Part shown: one piece after another, positions 1-5,644 of the stretch
Numbering within the stretch: position 1 is the first letter of the stretch
How the letters are laid out: each line of letters starts with the position of its first letter
Origin: Clostridiales bacterium
GTDB taxonomy: Bacteria; Bacillota; Clostridia; Christensenellales; Aristaeellaceae
Reading direction: 5' to 3'
Assembly (NCBI GenBank): GCA_022776785.1
Contig: JALFHA010000084.1
Span: 1 to 9,107 of the forward strand
Length of the DNA stretch: 9,107 bases
Position numbers and translations under genes: made by a program
The notes under the pieces: model-generated
Databases searched by the model: none
The model's input: the letters and a program-made list of their open reading frames with translations, nothing else
Told to the model about the DNA's origin: nothing

Positions 1-65
1 CGGGGCTGATTCTGCAAAGCTAGATTTTTGCCGCAAAATAGTATTACAGGCCAAATGGGAACAGG

Positions 66-117
66 AAAAGGACGTGCATGTGCGTCGGGTCTTCCCCCTG
101 TCGCCACATGCACGCCC
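66..117 (-). terminator. Rho-independent terminator of glnN
   Basis: The arms at 70-82 and 105-117 form a 13-bp stem when read on the minus strand: ten perfect pairs (CGTGCATGTG with CACATGCACG) plus two G-C and one G-U pair at the base. The loop is about 22 nt, and the stem is followed on the minus strand by TTTTCC. It lies 36 bases past the glnN stop codon and points the right way. The T run is short, so termination may be incomplete. Nothing else is visible in positions 1-65. Confidence 0.75.
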
Positions 118-152
118 TTGTGCAGCTCAGCAATCGTATTCAGCTGTGTTCA

Positions 153-2228
153 TCAGACGTAGAAGAGCATATCCGCGTAGGTCGGGAACGGCCATGCCTT
201 CTTAGACACCTTGAGCTCCAGCGCGTCGGCCACCTCGCGGGCCGCCTCCATCGCCGGAATCACCGTCTCGTGGTCGTACATGCCGCAAGCCGTCGCATCC
301 TCCGGGCAGCCCGCAACGGCAGCCTCCAGCGCCTCCTGCTTGGCAATGAGCTCGGCGGTCATCCCGGTGAGCTCCTTCACCTTGGCGACCTCAGCGGGCG
401 CATCCACGCCGATGCTCTTCTTGACGGCTACCGTCTCAGCCAGCTCCTTCGAGTAGCTGATGCAGGCCGGAACGATCTGCTTCTTGAGGATATCAAGGCT
501 CGCCAGCGCCTCAATGCGGATGACCTTGACGTACTCCTCCATCGTAATCTCCTGACGGGACTTCATCTCGGTCAGCGAGTACACGCCATGGCGGGCAAAG
601 AGCGCCACGTTCTTCTCGTCCGTGTAGTGGACGACGGCCTCCGGCGTGGAGCGCAGGTTGAGCAGCCCGCGCTTCTCGGCCTCCACCGGCCACTCGGCGC
701 TGTAGCCGTTGCCGTTGAAGAGAATCTTCTGGTGCGCGGAGAGCTCGCGCTTGATGAGCGCCGCCAGCGCCGCATCGAAGTCGTCCGCCTTTTCCAGCTC
801 GTCGGCGAACTGGAGCAGCGAGTCGGCCACCGCCGTGTTGAGCATGATGTTGGTGCAGGCAATGTTGAAGGAGGAGCCCGGCATACGGAACTCGAACTTG
901 TTGCCCGAGACGGCGAAGGGCGAGGTGCGGTTGCGGTCGGAGTTGTCGGTCGGGATGGTCGGCAGCACGGAGACGCCGATATCCATGATCTTCTTGCCCG
1001 CGGCCTTGTAGCCCGCGCCGGAGACGATGGAGTCGATCACAGCAGCCAGCTCGTCGCCCACATACATGGAGACGATGGCGGGCGGCGCCTCGTTCGCGCC
1101 AAGACGGTGGTCGTTGCCCGCGCTGGCGACGGAGATGCGCAGCAGATCCTGATAGTCGTCCACAGCCTTGATGACCGCCGTCAGGAACAGCAGGAACTGC
1201 GCGTTCTCCATCGGCGTGGAGCCGGGGTCAAGCAGGTTCTCGCCCTTGTCGGTGGAAATCGACCAGTTGTTGTGCTTGCCTGAGCCGTTCACGCCCTCAA
1301 AGGGCTTCTCATGCAGCAGGCAGACGAAGCCGTGCCGGTCGGCCACCTTCTTCATGATCTCCATGGAGAGCTGGTTGTGATCGGTGGCGATGTTCGCCGT
1401 GGCGAAGATGGGCGCCATCTCATGCTGGCAGGGCGCAACCTCGTTGTGCTCGGTCTTGGCGTTGATGCCCAGCTTCCAGAGCTCCTCGTCCAGATCCTCC
1501 ATGAATGCCTTCACCCGCGGGCGAATCGAGCCGAAGTAGTGATCCTCCAGCTCCTGCCCCTTGGGCGGCATCGCGCCGAAGAGCGTGCGGCCGGTCAGGA
1601 TGAGGTCGGGGCGCTTTTTGTAATCCTCCTTATCGATGAGGAAGTACTCCTGCTCCGGGCCGACGGTGGTCGTCACGCGCGTGACCGTCTTGCCAAAGAG
1701 CTTCAGCACGCGACACGCCTGCCTGCTGATGGCCTCCATCGAGCGCAGCAGCGGGGTCTTCTTGTCGAGGATCTCGCCCGTGTAGGAGCAGAAAGCCGTC
1801 GGGATGCACAGCGTATCATCCTTAATAAAGGCGTAGCTGGTCGGGTCCCACGCGGTGTAGCCGCGGGCCTCGAACGTCGCGCGCAGACCGCCGGACGGGA
1901 AGGAGGAGGCGTCCGGCTCGCCCTTGATGAGCTCCTTGCCGGAGAACTCCATGATGACCGTGCCGTCCGAGCAGGGGGAGATGAACGAATCGTGCTTCTC
2001 CGCCGTGATGCCGGTCATCGGCTGGAACCAGTGGGTGAAGTGCGTTGCGCCCTTCTCAATCGCCCAATCCTTCATCGCGTTGGCGACCACGCCGGCGATC
2101 TGCGCATCCAACGCCGTGCCCTGGCGAATGGTGCACTTGAGCGCCTTATACACATCCTTGGGCAGCCTTTCCTTCATCACAGCCTCGTTGAAGACCATAC
2201 TGCCAAACAGCTCCGGGACTTTCTTCAT
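153..2228 (-). CDS. glnN: Glutamine synthetase type III (GlnN)
   Basis: A cytoplasmic enzyme that makes glutamine from glutamate, ammonium and ATP. The 691-residue length fits the GSIII family (about 700), roughly 1.5 times longer than GSI. Recognisable blocks in order are an N-terminal KVPELFGSMVF start typical of GSIII, GPEQEYF (about 190-196), HNEVAPCQHE (261-270), the ATP/glutamate-site block VNGSGKHNNWS (313-323), NDHRLGANEAPP (372-383), DRNRTSPFA (431-439) and EFRMPGSS (446-453). The start chosen is ATG at 2228 because GGGAGA sits about 8 bases upstream; the in-frame ATG at 2243 has no good ribosome binding site and would add five residues (MGEIT). The gene is transcribed away from the glutamate synthase operon, so the two together make a GS/GOGAT locus. 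A Cys stands in the VAPxQHE block where I expect a small residue; its effect is unknown. Family assignment is very secure. Confidence 0.97.
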   Translation of the reverse strand: MKKVPELFGSMVFNEAVMKERLPKDVYKALKCTIRQGTALDAQIAGVVANAMKDWAIEKGATHFTHWFQPMTGITAEKHDSFISPCSDGTVIMEFSGKELIKGEPDASSFPSGGLRATFEARGYTAWDPTSYAFIKDDTLCIPTAFCSYTGEILDKKTPLLRSMEAISRQACRVLKLFGKTVTRVTTTVGPEQEYFLIDKEDYKKRPDLILTGRTLFGAMPPKGQELEDHYFGSIRPRVKAFMEDLDEELWKLGINAKTEHNEVAPCQHEMAPIFATANIATDHNQLSMEIMKKVADRHGFVCLLHEKPFEGVNGSGKHNNWSISTDKGENLLDPGSTPMENAQFLLFLTAVIKAVDDYQDLLRISVASAGNDHRLGANEAPPAIVSMYVGDELAAVIDSIVSGAGYKAAGKKIMDIGVSVLPTIPTDNSDRNRTSPFAVSGNKFEFRMPGSSFNIACTNIMLNTAVADSLLQFADELEKADDFDAALAALIKRELSAHQKILFNGNGYSAEWPVEAEKRGLLNLRSTPEAVVHYTDEKNVALFARHGVYSLTEMKSRQEITMEEYVKVIRIEALASLDILKKQIVPACISYSKELAETVAVKKSIGVDAPAEVAKVKELTGMTAELIAKQEALEAAVAGCPEDATACGMYDHETVIPAMEAAREVADALELKVSKKAWPFPTYADMLFYV

Positions 2229-2247
2229 CGTTATCTCTCCCATCTGT

Positions 2248-2296
2248 GCCGGTGACCGGCTGTAGAATGCAGCCCGCCGCGCTCTTGCGTCGGGCT
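2248..2296 (-). other. glnN leader with two small inverted repeats
   Basis: The predicted glnN 5' leader holds a palindrome GCCGG-TGA-CCGGC (2248-2260), about 20 bases upstream of the start codon. Further upstream is a 6-bp stem AGCCCG/CGGGCT (arms 2271-2276 and 2291-2296, 14-nt loop). Neither is followed by a T run, and I do not recognise a known riboswitch. They could be RNA hairpins that modulate translation, a protein-binding site, or chance in GC-rich DNA. Confidence 0.35.
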
Positions 2297-2312
2297 CGCT
2301 TGAACGAACGTC

Positions 2313-2341
2313 AGTATAGCGGATTTAAAACCGTTCGTCAA
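2313..2341 (-). promoter_or_regulatory. Sigma-A-type promoter of glnN
   Basis: On the minus strand, TTGACG (2341-2336) and TATACT (2318-2313) are separated by exactly 17 bases. These are 5/6 and 5/6 matches to the housekeeping consensus. Transcription would start near 2306, giving a leader of about 78 bases before the glnN ATG. A 7-bp inverted repeat, ACGAACG (2304-2310) with CGTTCGT (2332-2338), brackets the -10 box and overlaps the -35 box, so a repressor bound there would block polymerase. Confidence 0.75.
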
Positions 2342-2396
2342 CAGGTTTTCGCCAATTTTTAACTCACAGCACACCATTTCCTGCAAAAGTAACGAG

Positions 2397-2421
2397 ATTT
2401 TGACCCTAAATCAATCAAAAT
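2397..2421. promoter_or_regulatory. Candidate operator upstream of the glt promoter
   Basis: A perfect interrupted palindrome, ATTTTGA (2397-2403), 11 bases, TCAAAAT (2415-2421), sits in the AT-rich middle of the divergent region. It ends 44 bases before the glt -35 box. A shorter nested palindrome, TTGA-N7-TCAA (2400-2414), contains a T-N11-A arrangement as seen at LysR-type regulator sites; B. subtilis gltAB is activated by the LysR-type protein GltC. The position suits an activator of the glt operon. AT-rich DNA gives such palindromes by chance more often, so this is a hypothesis. Confidence 0.4.
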
Positions 2422-2465
2422 TAAATGTCTTTTGCTGAAAACTTCATTTTCTTTGCCTTTCCCCA

Positions 2466-2494
2466 TTTACACGGAGCGGTTTTCGCGCTATAAT
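2466..2494 (+). promoter_or_regulatory. Sigma-A-type promoter of the glt operon
   Basis: TTTACA (2466-2471) and a perfect TATAAT (2489-2494) are 17 bases apart. Transcription should begin near 2501, leaving a leader of about 60 bases before gltB1. The AT-rich tract just upstream (about 2390-2460) could act as an UP element or carry regulator sites. Another TTGACC at 2400 has no well-placed -10 partner and is less convincing. Confidence 0.8.
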
Positions 2495-2507
2495 GGGCAC
2501 CAGCTTG

Positions 2508-2530
2508 GCTCCCGTCTTTCGTCGGGAAGC
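2508..2530 (+). other. Leader hairpin next to the gltB1 ribosome binding site
   Basis: GCTCCCG (2508-2514) can pair with CGGGAAGC (2523-2530) to give a 7-bp stem with one bulged A and an 8-nt loop. It lies in the predicted leader and ends about 15 bases before the AAAGGGGG ribosome binding site (2545-2552). No T run follows, so it is not a terminator. It could stabilise the mRNA 5' end or affect translation start; the function is unproven. Confidence 0.35.
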
Positions 2531-2559
2531 GGCGAATTTCTGCAAAAGGGGGCTTCTTC

Positions 2560-3690
2560 ATGATGATGGAAGGCCAAATCCATATTCCCTCCGGCTGCGC
2601 CATCTCGGGCGTGTTCTCGCGCTCGGGCCGCGCCGTCTCCGGCGAGACGATCATCCGTTCCATCGCACCGATGCACGACCGCTCCAACGGCCTGGGCGGC
2701 GGCTTCGCCGGCTACGGTATCTATCCGCAGTACGCCCGGTATTACGCGTTCCATCTTTTTTACGATACGCCTGCCGCACGCGACGCCTGCGAGCGCTATT
2801 TGGAGGAATTTTTCGACGTCGTCAGCTACGAAAAGATTCCCACGCGCCGCATCCCGGCCATCACCCACGAGCCGATGATCTGGCGCTACTTCCTTTCTCC
2901 CCGCAAAACGGTGCTCGACGACAGCCAGCTCGACGAGCAGGAGTACGTCGTGCAGCGCGTGCTGCACGTCAACGCGCAGATTGACGGCGCGTTCGTCTTC
3001 TCCAGCGGCAAGAACATGGGCGTCTTCAAGGCCGTGGGCTTCCCGGAGGACGTGGGCGAGTTCTACCGCCTGGATGAATACGCCGGCTACAGCTGGACGG
3101 CGCACGGCCGCTACCCGACCAACACACCCGGCTGGTGGGGCGGCGCGCATCCCTTCGCGCTGCTCGACTGCACAGTGGTGCACAACGGTGAAATCTCCAG
3201 CTACGACGCGAACCGCCGCTTCATTGAAATGTTCGGCTATGCCTGCACGCTCAAGACGGACACGGAGGCCATCACCTACATCATCGATTACCTCGTCCGC
3301 AAGCGCGGCCTGACGCTCGAGGAGACCGCCGGGGTCATCGCCGCGCCGTTCTGGTCCACCATCGAGGCCATGCCCGAGCCGCAGCGCACGCGCGCGGCCT
3401 ACCTGAGAAACGCCTTCTCAAGCCTGCTCATCAACGGCCCGTTCTCCATCCTCGTGGGCTTCACCGGCGGGCTGATGGCGCTCAACGACCGCCTCAAGCT
3501 GCGCTCGATGGTCGTGGGCGAGAAGGACGACATGGTGTACTTTGCCTCCGAGGAATGCGCCATCCGCGCAGTCGAGCCGGAGCTTGACCGCATCTGGTCG
3601 CCGGGCGGCGGGCAGAGCGTGGTCGTCCGCCTTGACGATGACGCGGCCAAGCGCCTGGGCATCGACTATACGAAAGGAGGCGTGGCATAA
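2560..3690 (+). CDS. gltB1: Glutamate synthase amidotransferase subunit (GltB1-type)
   Basis: A class II glutamine amidotransferase, 376 residues, that frees ammonia from glutamine and feeds it to the synthase core. The expected catalytic Cys is Cys13 in SGCAISG, implying removal of a 12-residue leader as in other N-terminal-nucleophile amidotransferases. Further family motifs are GRYPTNTPGWW (183-193), where the Arg should bind the glutamine carboxylate, HNGEI (208-212) with the oxyanion-hole Asn and Gly, and TDTE (233-236). The protein corresponds only to the N-terminal domain of bacterial GltB, as in archaeal-type split glutamate synthases (COG0067). Three consecutive ATGs begin at 2560; the first has the best spacing (7 bases) to AAAGGGGG. 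The stop overlaps the gltB2 start by one base (TAATG), which suggests translational coupling. PurF and asparagine synthetase are less likely because no such domain follows and the next gene is the synthase core. Confidence 0.93.
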   Translation: MMMEGQIHIPSGCAISGVFSRSGRAVSGETIIRSIAPMHDRSNGLGGGFAGYGIYPQYARYYAFHLFYDTPAARDACERYLEEFFDVVSYEKIPTRRIPAITHEPMIWRYFLSPRKTVLDDSQLDEQEYVVQRVLHVNAQIDGAFVFSSGKNMGVFKAVGFPEDVGEFYRLDEYAGYSWTAHGRYPTNTPGWWGGAHPFALLDCTVVHNGEISSYDANRRFIEMFGYACTLKTDTEAITYIIDYLVRKRGLTLEETAGVIAAPFWSTIEAMPEPQRTRAAYLRNAFSSLLINGPFSILVGFTGGLMALNDRLKLRSMVVGEKDDMVYFASEECAIRAVEPELDRIWSPGGGQSVVVRLDDDAAKRLGIDYTKGGVA

Positions 3691-5195
3691 TGGCCATCGA
3701 CTTTCTCTATCCGCAATACGAGGTCGTGCGCAATCCGATGCGCTGCATCTCCTGCCGCGCCTGCGAGCGCCAGTGCGCCAACGGCGTGCACCACTATGAC
3801 GTGGACTTCGGCTGCATGATGAGCGACGAGAGCAAGTGCGTGAACTGCCACCGCTGCGTCTCGCTCTGCCCCACCCGTGCGCTGAAGATCATCAAAACCG
3901 ACCACACCTTCAAGGAGAACGACAACTGGACGGGCAAGGCCATCTCCGAGGTCTACCGTCAGGCGGGCACGGGCGGCGTGCTGCTCTCCTCGATGGGCAA
4001 CCCCGAGCCCTACCCCATCTACTGGGACAAGCTGCTCATCAACGCCTCGCAGGTCACCAACCCCTCCATCGATCCGCTGCGCGAGCCGATGGAGACGCGC
4101 ACGACGCTCGGCGCGAAGCCGCAGGCTATCGAGCGCGACGAGGACGGCAAGCTCATGGACAACATGCCCCCGCAGCTCACGCTGAATATCCCGGTCATGT
4201 TCTCCGCCATGAGCTACGGCTCCATCTCCTACAATGCACACGCCTCGCTCGCCCGCGCCGCCACCGCGCTGGGCACCTACTACAACACCGGCGAGGGCGG
4301 CCTGCATCAGGACTTCTACCAGTACGGCCCGAACACCATCGTGCAGGTAGCCTCCGGCCGCTTCGGCGTGCACGCGGACTACCTCAACGCCGGCGCCGCT
4401 GTGGAGATCAAGATGGGCCAGGGCGCAAAGCCCGGCATCGGCGGCCACCTGCCGGGCATCAAGGTCGGCGCGGACATCTCCCGAACCCGCATGATTCCCG
4501 AGGGCACGGACGCCATCTCCCCCGCGCCGCACCACGACATCTACTCCATCGAGGACCTGCGCCAGCTCGTCTACTCCATTAAGGAAGCGACGCATTACAA
4601 GAAGCCCGTCATCGTCAAAATCGCGGCGGTGCACAACGTCGCCGCCATCGCCTCGGGCATCGCGCGCTCCGGCGCGGACATCATCGCCATCGACGGCTTC
4701 CGCGGCGGCACGGGCGCTGCACCCACGCGCATCCGCGACAACGTGGGCATCCCCATCGAGCTGGCGCTCGCCGCCGTCGATCAGCGCCTGCGCGAGGAGG
4801 GCATCCGCGACAGGGTCAGCATCGTCATCGGCGGCTCCGTGCGCAACAGCGCTGACCTCGTCAAGGCCATCGCCCTCGGCGCGGACGCGGTCTATATCGC
4901 CACAGCCGCACTGCTGGCGCTGGGCTGCCACCTGTGCCGCTCCTGCCAGACGGGCAAGTGCAACTGGGGCATCGCCACGCAGCGCCCGGAGCTGGTCAAG
5001 CGCCTGAACCCCGACATCGGCGAAAAGCGCCTCATCAACCTGCTCACCAGCTGGGACCACGAGCTCAAGGAGATGATGGGCGGCATGGGCATCAACTCCA
5101 TCGAGGCGCTGCGCGGCAACCGCCTCATGCTGCGCGGCATCGGCCTGACGCAGAAGGAGCTTGATATTCTGGGCGTCAAGCACGCCGGAGAGTGA
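3690..5195 (+). CDS. gltB2: Glutamate synthase FMN/Fe-S core subunit with N-terminal ferredoxin domain (GltB2-type)
   Basis: The synthase domain, 501 residues, which reductively joins ammonia and 2-oxoglutarate to form glutamate on an FMN. The N-terminus carries two [4Fe-4S] motifs: Cys19-22-25-29 and Cys50-53-56-60, the latter followed by Pro. The TIM-barrel core shows MFSAMSYGSIS, GQGAKPGIGGHLPG, SPAPHHDIYSIEDL, AIDGFRGGTGAAP and GGSVRNSADL, all hallmarks of the GltS FMN domain (COG0069). The [3Fe-4S] ligand pattern C-x5-C-x4-C is present as Cys413, Cys419 and Cys424, with an extra Cys416 between them. AAAGGAGG (3673-3680) lies 9 bases before the ATG. Bacterial GltB has no N-terminal ferredoxin domain; its presence is typical of archaeal-type enzymes and gives a direct entry for electrons from a ferredoxin-like partner. 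The split architecture means the subunit must assemble with its operon neighbours. Confidence 0.95.
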   Translation: MAIDFLYPQYEVVRNPMRCISCRACERQCANGVHHYDVDFGCMMSDESKCVNCHRCVSLCPTRALKIIKTDHTFKENDNWTGKAISEVYRQAGTGGVLLSSMGNPEPYPIYWDKLLINASQVTNPSIDPLREPMETRTTLGAKPQAIERDEDGKLMDNMPPQLTLNIPVMFSAMSYGSISYNAHASLARAATALGTYYNTGEGGLHQDFYQYGPNTIVQVASGRFGVHADYLNAGAAVEIKMGQGAKPGIGGHLPGIKVGADISRTRMIPEGTDAISPAPHHDIYSIEDLRQLVYSIKEATHYKKPVIVKIAAVHNVAAIASGIARSGADIIAIDGFRGGTGAAPTRIRDNVGIPIELALAAVDQRLREEGIRDRVSIVIGGSVRNSADLVKAIALGADAVYIATAALLALGCHLCRSCQTGKCNWGIATQRPELVKRLNPDIGEKRLINLLTSWDHELKEMMGGMGINSIEALRGNRLMLRGIGLTQKELDILGVKHAGE

Positions 5196-5205
5196 GGAAA
5201 GCGCA

Positions 5206-5634
5206 ATGAAAAAGGTTTACGTCAACGAACAATGGTGCCTGGGCTGCCACCTGTGCGAATATTACTGCGCGTTCGCCAACTCCGGCAAGTCGAGCATGAT
5301 CAAGGCGCTCAAGGACAGGCACGTCGTGCCGCGCATCCGCATCGAGGAGCACGACGGCATTTCCTTCGCCGTCTCCTGCCGCCACTGCAACGACCCGCTG
5401 TGCGTCAAGAGCTGCATCTCCGGCGCGCTGAGCATCGTGGACGGCGCGGTCTTTATCGACAGCGACAAGTGCGTGGGCTGCTGCTCATGCATCATATCCT
5501 GCCCCTACGGCGCACTCAGCCACAGCGAGAACGGGGTCATCCAGAAGTGCGAGCTCTGCCAGAAGAACGAGTTCGGCGTGCCGCTGTGCGTACAGGGCTG
5601 CCCGAACAAGGCCATCGTCTACGAGGAAAGGTGA
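5206..5634 (+). CDS. Four-cluster polyferredoxin (HycB/CooF-like 4Fe-4S protein)
   Basis: A 142-residue electron-transfer protein with 16 cysteines in the HycB/NapF-type arrangement: Cys11-14-17-21, Cys58-61-66-70, Cys89-92-95-99 and Cys115-118-128-132, which should hold four [4Fe-4S] clusters. One additional Cys (93) lies inside the third motif. There is no signal peptide or membrane segment, so it is cytoplasmic. ATG at 5206 was chosen over upstream in-frame codons because GAGGAAAG (5194-5201) overlaps the gltB2 stop and is well spaced. The gene is 10 bases after gltB2 and 10 bases before the flavoprotein gene, so it is surely cotranscribed. I infer that it wires the flavoprotein to the ferredoxin domain of GltB2, taking the place of the Fe-S domain at the N-terminus of classical GltD. 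The family is clear; the specific partner is inference. Confidence 0.9.
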   Translation: MKKVYVNEQWCLGCHLCEYYCAFANSGKSSMIKALKDRHVVPRIRIEEHDGISFAVSCRHCNDPLCVKSCISGALSIVDGAVFIDSDKCVGCCSCIISCPYGALSHSENGVIQKCELCQKNEFGVPLCVQGCPNKAIVYEER

Positions 5635-5644
5635 GGTGAACGCC

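Noticed and set aside
78..1283. Long plus-strand ORF of 401 codons, antisense to glnN
   Set aside because: It lies wholly opposite a conserved glutamine synthetase (and over its terminator), and its translation is rich in Arg, His, Val and Leu without any family motif, as expected of the antisense frame of a GC-rich gene.
2229..2243. Alternative glnN start at 2243 adding MGEIT
   Set aside because: There is no ribosome binding site upstream of 2243, while the 2228 start has GGGAGA and matches the usual GSIII beginning.
1311..2255. Plus-strand ORF of 314 codons, antisense to the first half of glnN
   Set aside because: Same antisense artefact of high GC; no motif and no convincing ribosome binding site.
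2229..2306. Glutamine-responsive or other riboswitch in the glnN leader
   Set aside because: Only two short stems are present; no conserved riboswitch core was recognised and no terminator or anti-terminator pair is visible.
2400..2426. A second glt promoter using TTGACC (2400) and TTAAAT (2421)
   Set aside because: The spacer is only 15 bases and the -10 is weak, whereas TTTACA-N17-TATAAT downstream is near consensus.
2377..2548. Near-repeat TTTCCTGCAAAAG (2377-2389) and TTTCTGCAAAAG (2537-2548)
   Set aside because: The second copy overlaps the start of the gltB1 ribosome binding site, and the match is short; chance is the likeliest explanation.
3666..5183. Minus-strand ORF of 505 codons opposite gltB2
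   Set aside because: As long as the real gene, but its translation is Ala/Val/Arg/His-rich and repetitive, while the plus frame carries clear FMN, Fe-S and ferredoxin motifs.
5636..5644. GTG start at 5636 for the flavoprotein
   Set aside because: The ATG at 5645 has a better match, GAGGTGA, 5 bases upstream and begins directly at the FAD-binding strand. The GTG cannot be fully excluded.
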